Below are positions 15,576-23,449 of a stretch of 48,630 nucleotides of DNA, one piece after another. The notes beneath the pieces are model-generated. The model saw nothing but the letters and a program-made list of their open reading frames with translations, was not told where the DNA came from and did no database searches. Origin of the DNA: Alphaproteobacteria bacterium (lineage in GTDB: Bacteria > Pseudomonadota > Alphaproteobacteria > Elsterales > Elsteraceae); the NCBI GenBank assembly GCA_013298565.1, contig JAAFIC010000013.1, positions 1 through 48,630 on the forward strand, in the 5' to 3' direction. Every line of letters starts with the position of its first letter. Positions within the stretch are counted from its first letter, which is position 1. A program made the translations under genes and the position numbers.

Positions 15576-16984
15576 GACGCGATGACCTTCCCCGGATTCA
15601 TGATTGCAGACGGGTCTAAGGCCCGTTTGATCTGGCGCATCGCCTCAAGAGCGGCGGGCGATTTATACTGCTCAAGCTCATGCACTTTCAGTTTACCGAT
15701 GCCATGTTCGGCGCTGAACGATCCGCCTAGGTCTTGAACAATATCATGCACCACTCGGTTCGCCACCTCCCACTGCTGTAAATAGCCCTCCCGGTCGGCC
15801 CCAACTGGTTGTGAAAGATTATAGTGTAAGTTTCCGTCTCCGGCATGACCAAAACTGCAAGGGCGAGTTCCGGGAATGAGTTTTTCGATCGCGGCGTCGG
15901 CACGCGCCAGAAAAGCCGGAATGGCGACCAGCGGCACGGAAATATCGTGCTTAATACTTCCGCCCTCGTGCTTTTGCGCGTCTGAAATCTCTTCCCGAAT
16001 GCGGCGGAAGGCGGCGCGCTGGCTATCGTTTTGGGCAATAGCGGCGTCTATCACCCAGCCGTTTTCCATTGCCGTGCCAAGCCCTTCTTCCAGTGCCGAC
16101 TGTAAATCACCGCCCGCTCTGGGAGAGGAAAGCTCGATCAGCGCGTACCAGGCGCTGAGTGTTTCCACCGGGTCAGCCGTGCCGGGCACATGCTTCAGCA
16201 CGGTTTCGATGGAAAAGCGGCTCATCAACTCGAACATCGTAACAGTATCGCCAGAGCTTTCGCGCAGCAGGGCCAGCGTATCAATGGCGGCTTGCGGATT
16301 CTCGACGGCAACGAAGGCGGTGGCAATATCGCGCGGTCGCGGGAATAGCTTCAACACCGCTGCCGTGATAACCCCCAGCGTGCCTTCCGACCCCACGAAC
16401 AGGTGGCGCAGATCATAGCCCGTATTATCTTTCCGCAAGCCGTGCAGCCCGTGAATGATCTCGCCGTTCGGCAGCACCACTTCGAGGCCCAATACCAGAT
16501 CGCGGCTATTGCCGTAGCGCAACACGGCAGTGCCGCCCGCGTTGGTGGCAAGATTGCCGCCGATTTGGCAGGAGCCTTCGGCGGCAAGGCTCAACGGGAA
16601 TAAGCGGTCGGCGTCTTCCGCCGCCTTTTGCACGTCGGCCAGCACGCAGCCTGCCTCCACTGTCAGCGTATAGGCCGATTTATCGAGCGCGCGGACCTTG
16701 TTCATGCGGGCGAGCGAGAGAATAACCGCGTTCTCATCAGCCACCGCGCCGCCGACGAGGCCGGTATTGCCACCCTGCGGCACGATAGGGGTGCGGGTTT
16801 CGCAGCACAGCTTCACCACGGCAGCGACTTCTGCGGTATTGGCCGGCTTTACGACAATGCGCGCCGTGCCGCGATAGAGACCGCGCCACTCTACCAGATG
16901 CGGCTCTAGCAGGGCCGGATCGACGATCACGCCCTTCGGGCCGAGAATTGCGTGCAGGCGGGAAAGAACGGCCTCGGTCGGCAT
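15572..16984 (-). CDS. FAD-linked D-2-hydroxyacid dehydrogenase (D-2-hydroxyglutarate / GlcD-like)
   Basis: A 470-residue protein with a PCMH-type FAD domain: TPIVPQGGNTGLVGGAVADE (pyrophosphate loop, about residues 66-85), GGNLATNAGGTAVLRYGNSRD and FVGSEGTLGVITAAVLKLFP. The C-terminal cap ends in the metal/active-site signature FGHAGDGNLHYN, then FSAEHGIGKLKVHELEQYKS. These fit D-2-hydroxyglutarate dehydrogenase or D-lactate dehydrogenase (GlcD relatives). ATG 16984 is chosen because MPTEAVLSRLHAILG is the natural beginning; the frame upstream crosses into the spacer. It overlaps the acyl-CoA dehydrogenase by ATGA and both probably feed electrons into the ETF/quinone pool. Confidence 0.88.
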   Translation of the reverse strand: MPTEAVLSRLHAILGPKGVIVDPALLEPHLVEWRGLYRGTARIVVKPANTAEVAAVVKLCCETRTPIVPQGGNTGLVGGAVADENAVILSLARMNKVRALDKSAYTLTVEAGCVLADVQKAAEDADRLFPLSLAAEGSCQIGGNLATNAGGTAVLRYGNSRDLVLGLEVVLPNGEIIHGLHGLRKDNTGYDLRHLFVGSEGTLGVITAAVLKLFPRPRDIATAFVAVENPQAAIDTLALLRESSGDTVTMFELMSRFSIETVLKHVPGTADPVETLSAWYALIELSSPRAGGDLQSALEEGLGTAMENGWVIDAAIAQNDSQRAAFRRIREEISDAQKHEGGSIKHDISVPLVAIPAFLARADAAIEKLIPGTRPCSFGHAGDGNLHYNLSQPVGADREGYLQQWEVANRVVHDIVQDLGGSFSAEHGIGKLKVHELEQYKSPAALEAMRQIKRALDPSAIMNPGKVIAS

Positions 16985-17021
16985 GATCGGTCTTAAACTC
17001 CAAAACATTAACGGGGAAAAA

Positions 17022-17975
17022 TTAACGGGGACTGGCAGCGCGGCGCAACCGGTCTTGCAGGGCAAGGCCAAGGCCCTGCGCGGGAATTGGCATAACGGCG
17101 ATGCCAGTCAACTCCGGTTGATCCAAACGGCGTAAGGCCGCGAACAGGTTGGCTGCGGCTTCCACCGGATTGCCGCGCGGCGAGAGGTTTTCGACCAGCG
17201 CGAACCCCTCCGGCACGTCCGGCCCGAAAGCCAGCAGCGCTTCGCCAGGCCGGGGGGTGTCGCAGGTCAGGCGGACGGGCAGGCGCGGGGCGTAGTGGCT
17301 GAGGAGCATACCGGGGCTTTTCGGGTTTCCCGTGTGGCCTTCGGCAGCCACGTCGATTTCTCCTAACGAGGCTTCTAGGGTTTCGCGCGTCACGCCGCCG
17401 GGGCGCAACAAAACCGGCCGCTCGCCGGTTAGGTCGAGCACGGTTGACTCCAACCCCACCCGCGTTGGTCCGCCGTCGAGAATCATGGCAAGACGCGCCC
17501 CGAACTCTTCGTCCACATGCTCGGCGGTCGTCGGGCTGACCTTGCCGGAACGGTTAGCGGACGGGGCGGCGACCGGGCGGCCCAGCGCCTGCAAAAGCTG
17601 CAACGCCACCGGATGATCGGGCACGCGAATAGCCAGCGTCGAAAGGCCCGCCGTTACCAAATCGGACAGCGGGGCGTGCCGATTGCGCGGCAATACCAGC
17701 GTTAGCGCGCCCGGCCACAGGCGACGGGCGAGGTAGCGGGCGCGATGGTCGAAGATCGCATAGCGCTCGGCGGTTTCCAAATCGGCGACATGGGCGATAA
17801 GCGGATTGAAGCTCGGGCGGCTTTTCAGCTCGTAAATCGCGGCCACGGCCTTATCTTGGGTCGCATCGGCCCCCAGCCCATAGACGGTTTCAGTCGGAAA
17901 GGCGACCAGCCCCCCAGACCGGAGGTGGCGCGCGGCTTCGGCGATGGTGGCGACGGTGGCGGACAGAATAGGCAT
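17022..17975 (-). CDS. tsaC: L-threonylcarbamoyladenylate synthase (Sua5/TsaC type)
   Basis: A 317-residue enzyme that makes threonylcarbamoyl-AMP from threonine, bicarbonate and ATP for the t6A37 modification of tRNAs reading ANN codons. The YrdC domain is clear: GGLVAFPTETVYGLGADAT (residues about 21-39), AIYELKSRPSFNPLIAHV, GALTLVLPR, LAIRVPDHP and VAAPSANRSGKVSPTTAEHV. The C-terminal Sua5 domain follows after the LLRPGGVTRE / KSPGMLLSHYAP linker, which marks the long Sua5 form rather than short TsaC. It lies 37 bp upstream of the FAD-linked dehydrogenase on the same strand. Confidence 0.95.
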   Translation of the reverse strand: MPILSATVATIAEAARHLRSGGLVAFPTETVYGLGADATQDKAVAAIYELKSRPSFNPLIAHVADLETAERYAIFDHRARYLARRLWPGALTLVLPRNRHAPLSDLVTAGLSTLAIRVPDHPVALQLLQALGRPVAAPSANRSGKVSPTTAEHVDEEFGARLAMILDGGPTRVGLESTVLDLTGERPVLLRPGGVTRETLEASLGEIDVAAEGHTGNPKSPGMLLSHYAPRLPVRLTCDTPRPGEALLAFGPDVPEGFALVENLSPRGNPVEAAANLFAALRRLDQPELTGIAVMPIPAQGLGLALQDRLRRAASPR

Positions 17976-18096
17976 GACGGCAACCGTGCCGTTCTAGCCC
18001 GCGCGGGTCAAGCGAATGAGCATATTTGTCGGCACTTGCGCGGTTGCACCGCACGCAGCCCTTGCCAGCGACGCCGGGAGAGCGGATCATACCTGT

Positions 18097-18774
18097 ATGA
18101 CGGCTAAAATTATCACCATTGCACAACAAAAGGGCGGCGCGGGGAAAACCACCCTCATCGTCCATCTGGCAACCTTCTGGAGCGGCCAAGGCTTCAAGGT
18201 TGCCGTGGCGGATATCGACCCGCAAGGCTCGGTGACGCAGTGGGCGAAACTCCGCACCGAAAAGCAGGGCCAGGAAAAACAGGGCCAGGAAAAGCAGGGC
18301 CGGGGAACGCCGGAGGGGGCTGGGCCTTTTGTTCTCCCCATTACTGGCTGGCGCACGGCGGGGGAGGTAGAACGCCTGGCGAAAACCTACGATATTGTGT
18401 TGATCGACAGCCCCCCGCACGCGGCCACCGAAGCCCGAATTGCCGTGCGCGCCGCCCATCAGGTGCTTATTCCGCTGCAACCGAGCGTGCTCGATTTGTG
18501 GGCGACGAAAGCCACGCTCGATCTGGCCACCGAGGAAAAACGCCCGGCCCAGTTAGTGCTCAACCGCGTGCCGCCGCGCGGGAAAGCGGCGCAGGAGGTG
18601 GCGGACGAAGCTGCACGCCAGGGTATGCCACTGTCGGCCTTCCGCATTGGCAACCGCACCGCCCTCGCGGCCTCGCTGGCGGCAGGTTTGGGAATTTCGG
18701 AGTTCGATCCGTCGGGGGTAGCCGCGCAGGAAATCGCGGCGCTGGCCGGGTCGGTCTACCCCGCCAAAACCTGA
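18097..18774 (+). CDS. ParA-family ATPase (orphan)
   Basis: A 225-residue P-loop ATPase with a deviant Walker A, QQKGGAGKTTL (residues about 9-19), Walker A' / switch I VADIDPQGSVTQWAK, and Walker B VLIDSPPH. These fit ParA/MinD proteins that position plasmids, chromosomes or protein clusters. No parB, no centromere-like repeats and no partition neighbour are visible, so the cargo is unknown. A low-complexity insert EKQGQ-EKQGQ-EKQGR encoded by three 15-bp tandem units follows switch I. ATG 18097 (MTAKIITIAQQK) is chosen over an upstream ATG because the family begins just before the P-loop. The end overlaps convergent cysQ by 19 bp. Confidence 0.88.
   Translation: MTAKIITIAQQKGGAGKTTLIVHLATFWSGQGFKVAVADIDPQGSVTQWAKLRTEKQGQEKQGQEKQGRGTPEGAGPFVLPITGWRTAGEVERLAKTYDIVLIDSPPHAATEARIAVRAAHQVLIPLQPSVLDLWATKATLDLATEEKRPAQLVLNRVPPRGKAAQEVADEAARQGMPLSAFRIGNRTALAASLAAGLGISEFDPSGVAAQEIAALAGSVYPAKT
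18259..18303 (+). repeat. Three 15-bp tandem repeats inside the ParA gene
   Basis: Units GAAAAGCAGGGCCAG (18259-18273), GAAAAACAGGGCCAG (18274-18288) and GAAAAGCAGGGCCGG (18289-18303) encode EKQGQ, EKQGQ, EKQGR. Because each unit is 15 bp, changes in copy number keep the frame. Confidence 0.92.
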
Positions 18775-19529
18775 AATGCGCTATTCCCGAACTCCGGTTT
18801 GCCGTACGCGAGGCGCGCGCCATCAAGGTCTGTCACGCGCCCGCCCGCGCCTTCGATGATGGCTTGCCCGCCCGCTGTGTCCCACTCGCAGGTGCGACCG
18901 TGGCGGATCATGATATCCGCAGCCCCCTCCGCCAGCAGCCCGAACTTCCAGGCGCTGCCACAGCTTACCTGTTGCGTCACGCCACGGTAGGCCAGCGCCG
19001 CATCGGCGGCGACCCCGTCGCGGTGAGAGCGCGAGATCATCGCGACTAGCCCTTCGGCGGGGGCGACGCGCATGTGAATCGGCTGGCGGGTATCGCCGAC
19101 TTGCTTCCACGCGCCGAGGCCCAAGCCCCCTGAATAGGTGATGCCCTGCACGGGTACGCGCAGCGCCCCCAGGACCGGGTAGAGGCCGGAAATCAACCCG
19201 ACTGAAACGGCGAACTCTCCACTTCGGTTCACGAACTCTTTCGTGCCGTCCAGCGGATCGACGCACCACCATAGCCCACCGGAGCAATCGGGGCAAAAAC
19301 CCGCCGCCACTTGCTCTTCCGAGACGATGGGGATATTCGGCGTAAGATCGGCAAGCCCTGCGAGCACAACGGCTTCTGCCGCGTGATCGGCTTCGGTTAC
19401 GGGCGAGCCATCGCCCTTTCGGGTCATCGCGCAGCCGCTCGCATACAGCGGCAGAATGGCGGCCCCCGCCTCGGTCACGATCCGCTCTAGGCCAGCGATG
19501 AGACCGCGCACCGTTTCTAAATCAATCAT
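18756..19529 (-). CDS. cysQ: 3'(2'),5'-bisphosphate nucleotidase CysQ
   Basis: A 257-residue member of the inositol-monophosphatase fold. Lithium-sensitive phosphatase motifs are visible: RKGDGSPVTEADHAAE (about residues 37-52), SEEQ, WWCVDPLDGTKEFVNR (metal-binding DPLDGT) and CEWDTAGGQAIIEGAGG near the C-terminus. The enzyme removes 3'-phosphate from adenosine 3',5'-bisphosphate formed in sulfate assimilation or from phosphopantetheine transfer. It overlaps the upstream molybdopterin hydroxylase gene by ATGA. That pairing is unusual and does not itself suggest a shared pathway. Confidence 0.92.
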   Translation of the reverse strand: MIDLETVRGLIAGLERIVTEAGAAILPLYASGCAMTRKGDGSPVTEADHAAEAVVLAGLADLTPNIPIVSEEQVAAGFCPDCSGGLWWCVDPLDGTKEFVNRSGEFAVSVGLISGLYPVLGALRVPVQGITYSGGLGLGAWKQVGDTRQPIHMRVAPAEGLVAMISRSHRDGVAADAALAYRGVTQQVSCGSAWKFGLLAEGAADIMIRHGRTCEWDTAGGQAIIEGAGGRVTDLDGARLAYGKPEFGNSAFQVLAG

Positions 19530-21862
19530 TCAGCAGCGGCCTGGCCCTGAACAGCCTTAATCATCCGCCACAGTTTATGCGGCGTTGCGGGCATATCTAT
19601 ATGCGTGATGCCGAGCGGGGCGAGCGCATTCAACAGCCCGTTGATAACGGCGGGCGGTGCGCCAATCGCCCCGGCTTCCCCCGCGCCTTTAAGGCCGAGC
19701 GGGTTTGTGGTGCAAGGTACGTTCTTCAGATGAAACTCGATTTGCGGCAGCAAATCGGCGCGCGGCATTCCGTAATCCATGAAGGAGCCGGTGATAAGCT
19801 GGCCGGAGTCGGGATCGTAAGCCGCCTCCTCGATCAAAGCCTGCCCTATGCCTTGCGCGATACCGCCGTGGACCTGGCCTGCCAGCATCAGCGGGTTCAC
19901 CGTTGCGCCGAAATCATCAACAACCACGTAGCGTTCCAGTGTAACGCCGCCTGTCTCGGGATCTATTTCGAGTTCGACGATATGGGTGCCGTTAGGAAAG
20001 GTTGCCGCAGGCGGCTTCCAGCGCCCATCCCCATCCAATTCCGGCGTTTCGCCGTCGGGCACTTTGCCAGATTTCGCGTGAGCTGCGACCTCAGCAAGGC
20101 CAACGCGCCGATCAGTGCCAACGATGGTGAAGGTGGCCTCCGCAAACTCCACATCGGCGGGGGCGGCTTCGAGCAGATGAGCCGCGAGGCGCTTGCCTTT
20201 TTCGATGAGGGCTTCGACTGCTTTCGTCACGGCAACGCCGCCAACCGGCACCGAGCGCGACCCGCCAGTACCACCACCGGTGCGAACCCGATCGGTATCG
20301 CCCTGAACCATGTGAACATCGGCAATATCAATACCCAGCGTATCGGCGGCGAGCTGCCCGTAGGCAGTGGCATGGCCCTGGCCGTTCGATTGGGTGCCGA
20401 TGAACAGCGTGACCTTGCCCGCATCGTCCATCACCAACCGCGCGTCTTCCGGGCTGCCCCCGGCGCAGGCTTCGATATAGGAGGACAGGCCAAGCCCGCG
20501 CAGCTTGCCGCGTGCTTTGGCCTCAATCTGGCGCGCAGCAAACCCGGCAACATCGGCGATCTTTAAGGCTTCAGTGAGCGTCTGATTAAAGTTGCCGCTG
20601 TCATACGTCTGCCCCAGCGCGGTTTTGAATGGCATGGCGATGGCGGGAATAAAGTTGCGGCGGCGGATTTCAACCGATGACAGGCCGGTGATTCGCGCCG
20701 CCTCTTCCACCATGCGCTCGATTACATAGGCGGCTTCCGGGCGGCCCGCGCCGCGATAGGCATCGACCGGGGCGGTGTGCGTGAAGACGCCGCGCACGCG
20801 CACTGAGGCGACGGGAATCGCATAAACCCCGGTCAGCATCATCGTGCCTGCCAGCGTTGGGATAAACGGCCCATAGGGGGAGATATAACCGCCGAGGTTG
20901 GCGATAGTATCGACCGATAGCGCCAGGAATTTTCCGTCCGCATCCAACGCCAACGCGGCTTCGGTTACATTATCGCGGCCATGCGCGTCGGCTTGCGAGG
21001 CATCGGCGCGCTCGCCAGTCCATTTAACCGGGCGTTTCAGCGTTTGCGCTGCGAGCAGCACGAGCGCCTGTTCGGGATAAGGGAAAATTTTAGTGCCGAA
21101 CCCGCCACCGACATCGGGGGTGACGACGCGGAGTTTCTCCCGCCCAATGCCGAACACCTCATCGGCAAAAACCGCGTGCAGATCATGCACGCCCTGGCTG
21201 CTGGTGTAGAGCGTCAGCCGTCCGTCGGCATCCACATCGCCAATCGCGTTGCGCGGCTCGATTGCATGGGAAATCAGGCGGTTATTGATAAGGCGGAGGC
21301 GGGCGATCTGGCTCGCTTGGGCGAAAGCCGCTGCTACCGCCTGTGGCTGGCCCGATCCCCAATCGAAACAGATATTCCCCGGCGCTTCGGCGTAAACCTG
21401 CGGCGCATCGGGGGCGACCGCGCCAGCAGTATCGACGATAGCGGGATGATCCTCGTAATCGACCACCACCGCATCGAGCATATCGCGCGCAGCGTCCAGG
21501 CTGTCGGCAACAACCAACGCCACACCATCGCCAACATGCCGCACTGTGCCGTCGGCGAGCAGCAGGCGGGGGAGAACGACCATAGCCGAGCCATCGCGGT
21601 TCTTCAGCTTAATCGGCGTCATCAGCGGCTTCAGGCCCGCCGCGTTCACATCCGCAGACGTTAGAACCGCCAGCGCACCGGGCAGCGCCAGGGCCTCCTT
21701 AGTATCGATGCTACGGATCGTAGCGTGGGCATAGGGCGAGCGCAGCACCAGGGCATAGGCTTGGTTTGGGAGGGAAATATCATCGGTATAGCGGCCCGCG
21801 CCGGTTAGAAACCGCGCATCTTCAACCCGCCGAACCGGCTGCCCCATGCCGAACTGACCCAT
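19526..21862 (-). CDS. Molybdopterin-binding large subunit of a xanthine dehydrogenase/CO dehydrogenase-like enzyme (form II CoxL-like)
   Basis: A 778-residue protein. Residues about 1-120 match the ald_Xan_dh_C a/b-hammerhead domain ([18 protein letters not shown]), followed by two Mo-cofactor-binding domains with [63 protein letters not shown] and the C-terminal [20 protein letters not shown] (catalytic Glu). The active-site loop is AYRGAGR rather than the AYxCSFR of true CO dehydrogenase, so it belongs to the uncharacterised form II hydroxylases. The FAD (CoxM) and 2Fe-2S (CoxS) partner genes are not adjacent. Start at 21862 ([12 protein letters not shown]) is supported by GGGAG upstream. 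Confidence 0.88.
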   Translation of the reverse strand: MGQFGMGQPVRRVEDARFLTGAGRYTDDISLPNQAYALVLRSPYAHATIRSIDTKEALALPGALAVLTSADVNAAGLKPLMTPIKLKNRDGSAMVVLPRLLLADGTVRHVGDGVALVVADSLDAARDMLDAVVVDYEDHPAIVDTAGAVAPDAPQVYAEAPGNICFDWGSGQPQAVAAAFAQASQIARLRLINNRLISHAIEPRNAIGDVDADGRLTLYTSSQGVHDLHAVFADEVFGIGREKLRVVTPDVGGGFGTKIFPYPEQALVLLAAQTLKRPVKWTGERADASQADAHGRDNVTEAALALDADGKFLALSVDTIANLGGYISPYGPFIPTLAGTMMLTGVYAIPVASVRVRGVFTHTAPVDAYRGAGRPEAAYVIERMVEEAARITGLSSVEIRRRNFIPAIAMPFKTALGQTYDSGNFNQTLTEALKIADVAGFAARQIEAKARGKLRGLGLSSYIEACAGGSPEDARLVMDDAGKVTLFIGTQSNGQGHATAYGQLAADTLGIDIADVHMVQGDTDRVRTGGGTGGSRSVPVGGVAVTKAVEALIEKGKRLAAHLLEAAPADVEFAEATFTIVGTDRRVGLAEVAAHAKSGKVPDGETPELDGDGRWKPPAATFPNGTHIVELEIDPETGGVTLERYVVVDDFGATVNPLMLAGQVHGGIAQGIGQALIEEAAYDPDSGQLITGSFMDYGMPRADLLPQIEFHLKNVPCTTNPLGLKGAGEAGAIGAPPAVINGLLNALAPLGITHIDMPATPHKLWRMIKAVQGQAAAE

Positions 21863-22092
21863 GCGTCTCTCCCTTGGACTCTCTCGATTAACAGCATCTT
21901 CAAGATAGGCAGGCGCGGACCGATGCCAAGGATTTGGCAAGCTGGGCACCCGAAATACTTACTATCACGTCTCGCTCAACATGGCTAAAGAGCTTTGTAT
22001 GGTCGAGCGGAACGAGAAGGGCAAGCTGGCCCGTCAGCATTTCATCGAGTGCGAGGGCCGGGCGCATGATACCGATTTGTCGGTATAAATGC

Positions 22093-22135
22093 TTGACGTT
22101 CGAGGGGAATATACGTATATCTATGTACATAGATA
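22093..22135 (+). promoter_or_regulatory. hicAB promoter with palindromic operators
   Basis: A -35-like TTGACG (22093-22098) and -10-like TATATC (22116-22121) are 17 bp apart. A perfect 18-bp palindrome, TATCTATGTACATAGATA (22118-22135), covers the -10/start region and a second perfect palindrome, ATATACGTATAT (22109-22120), abuts it. HicB-type antitoxins with a ribbon-helix-helix domain repress such sites. Confidence 0.7.
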
Positions 22136-22150
22136 ACTCAAGAGGATATT

Positions 22151-22342
22151 ATGGATAGTGACGACATAATCAGAAAACTAAAGAAGGAAAAATGGTTTCA
22201 GGTTAGGCAAAAAGGCAGCCACAAACAGTTCAAGCATGAAGAGAAGCAAGGCCGAGTAACAGTTACGCACCCAAAAAAGGATGTGCCTTTGGACACGCTC
22301 AAATCAATATTCACACAGGCAGGTTGGAAATGGCCACCTTAG
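22151..22342 (+). CDS. hicA: HicA-type mRNA interferase toxin
   Basis: A 63-residue protein with the HicA double-stranded-RNA-binding-like fold: MDSDDIIRKLKKEKWFQVRQ, KGSHKQFKH (with the catalytic His) and GRVTVTHPKKDVPLDTLKSI, ending AGWKWPP. HicA cleaves mRNA and is neutralised by HicB, encoded 48 bp downstream. AGAGGA lies upstream of the ATG. Base composition is AT-rich relative to the chromosome, a usual sign of mobile toxin-antitoxin modules. Confidence 0.93.
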   Translation: MDSDDIIRKLKKEKWFQVRQKGSHKQFKHEEKQGRVTVTHPKKDVPLDTLKSIFTQAGWKWPP

Positions 22343-22390
22343 AAGGTGACCTCTAGCTTTATCGATAATTATTTACGGATTTATTATAAA

Positions 22391-22807
22391 ATGCACGTCA
22401 TCGCTCTTATCCATCAGGAAAAGGGAACTTACGGCATCTCATTCCCCGATCTTCCGGGTTGCATCTCTGCTGATACGAGCCTTCAGGGCGTCTTTCAAAA
22501 TGGTCAGGAAGTTCTCGATCTTCATATCGAAGGTATGATTGAAGACAACGAAAAACTTCCTGAATTTCGGACCCTGGATGAAGTTAAATCAGACAGAAGC
22601 TTAGACGATCTGTTTAAATCAGCGGTCTTGGTTACGTCTCTTCCCGTTGAACTGCCTTCCCGTGCCGTAAAAGTTACGATCACGATGGATGAAAATTTGC
22701 TGCGCCGCCTCAATGGTATCGCCGAACGACGCGGGTTCACTCGGTCGGGGTTTATCGCCGAGGCGGTCAAACAGCAGTTGAGAAACGCTCAAGCCGATTC
22801 CAATTGA
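22391..22807 (+). CDS. hicB: HicB-type antitoxin with ribbon-helix-helix domain
   Basis: A 138-residue protein. The N-terminal half (HVIALIHQEKGTYGISFPDL, then PGCISADTSLQ) is the HicB partial RNase H-like domain that binds HicA. The C-terminal VKVTITMDENLLRRLNGIAE, then RRGFTRSGFIAEAVKQQL, is a ribbon-helix-helix DNA-binding domain, so the protein can repress the palindromic promoter upstream. ATG 22391 is chosen because MHVIALIHQE is the normal start; it lacks a strong ribosome-binding sequence, while an in-frame GTG at 22346 has AGAAGG right beside it. The operon is followed by a strong hairpin. Confidence 0.92.
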   Translation: MHVIALIHQEKGTYGISFPDLPGCISADTSLQGVFQNGQEVLDLHIEGMIEDNEKLPEFRTLDEVKSDRSLDDLFKSAVLVTSLPVELPSRAVKVTITMDENLLRRLNGIAERRGFTRSGFIAEAVKQQLRNAQADSN

Positions 22808-22812
22808 TCTGT

Positions 22813-22864
22813 CCCCGCCGTCGCCGCTAAAGCCACGTTCGGGGCCTTAGCAGCGACGGCGGGG
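22813..22864. terminator. Long GC-rich hairpin after hicB
   Basis: An 18-bp stem with one mismatch: CCCCGCCGTCGCCGCTAA (22813-22830) and TTAGCAGCGACGGCGGGG (22847-22864). No T-tract follows, so it is a possible terminator or transcript-end stabiliser. It also contains the stop of the antitoxin remnant on the other strand. Confidence 0.5.
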
Positions 22865-23087
22865 GCAGGGATGGGGGGAGATGGCAATGGTATGTACCGC
22901 TGCCGAAGCTAAATCACCTTCAGCAATTGCCATCGCCTCGATCAATTCGTTGCCCATCGTCCTCTGGCTCATGTGGTTCTCCGCGCTTTTCCAGCGCTCT
23001 ATTGGGCCGCTCGGCCTGCGACCAATCGAGATCGGCGCTAACATCCGCCCCATCCTCGAATTTCTCATCGAACTCACGCGCTTTCAG
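22847..23087 (-). pseudogene. Antitoxin-gene remnant (BrnA/CopG-like N-terminus without ATG, followed by a truncated HTH-antitoxin-like start)
   Basis: A frame starting at CTG (23085-23087) reads KAREFDEKFEDGADVSADLD then WSQAERPN, the characteristic N-terminus of BrnA/CopG-like antitoxins (MKAKEFDEKFDxGEDVSxxxDWSxARRPN), but diverges after about 33 residues and stops at 22920. An AGGAGA sequence sits at normal spacing before the CTG, so ATG may have mutated. In another frame an ATG at 22970-22972 with GGAG upstream starts a 41-residue piece containing MGNELIEAMAIAEGDLASAA, like the beginning of HTH antitoxins, ending at 22847. Neither has its DNA-binding part. The rest of 22865-23207 shows no other credible gene. 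Confidence 0.45.
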
Positions 23088-23207
23088 AATAGTCGATCTC
23101 CTGCTTTCGAGCGCGGCGGACTGAGATTAAGCGAATAGCCTCGCATCACAAGGCTCAAATTGCCGACCGTCCCTCACGAGAGGCGAAACAGGAGAGGTTC
23201 ACGCAAC

Positions 23208-23242
23208 AAAAAAGCCTTCCATCTCAAAGAGATGAAGGCTTT
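23208..23242 (-). terminator. Rho-independent terminator of tRNA-Val
   Basis: On the minus strand AAAGCCTTCATCTC pairs with GAGATGGAAGGCTTT (one bulged base) followed by a run of T (23208-23213). It lies 6 bp after the tRNA 3' end. Confidence 0.85.
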
Positions 23243-23247
23243 CTAAT

Positions 23248-23322
23248 TGGTGGGCGCTACAGGGATTGAACCTGTGACCCCATCCGTGTGAAGGATGTGC
23301 TCTCCCGCTGAGCTAAGCGCCC
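23248..23322 (-). tRNA. tRNA-Val (anticodon CAC)
   Basis: Cloverleaf on the minus strand: acceptor GGGCGCT/AGCGCCC, D-arm GCTCAGCGGGAGAGC, anticodon stem CATCC/GGATG with loop TTCACAC (CAC), T-arm with GGTTCAATCCC, discriminator A and encoded CCA (23248-23250). It reads GUG codons. Confidence 0.95.
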
Positions 23323-23449
23323 TTGCCGAAGCAAGGAGTGGTTATTAGGAGCCGCGCCGTTTTCTGTCAAGCGGCTAATCGCAAGGGGCTGCCGAGTGAT
23401 CTAAGGCCGGGCTGTGCGCGTATACTTACAAAACAAGGAGAGATACAGC

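Noticed and set aside
19577-20566. 329-codon plus-strand frame inside the molybdopterin hydroxylase gene
   Set aside because: Antisense shadow in GC-rich DNA; the minus-strand product has all family motifs and this one has none.
19526-21862. Molybdopterin subunit as genuine carbon monoxide dehydrogenase
   Set aside because: The loop is AYRGAGR and not AYxCSFR, and the CoxM/CoxS genes are absent.
22881-23138. Plus-strand open frame between hicB and tRNA-Val
   Set aside because: Its sequence is the antisense of the antitoxin-like fragment and has no recognisable protein pattern.
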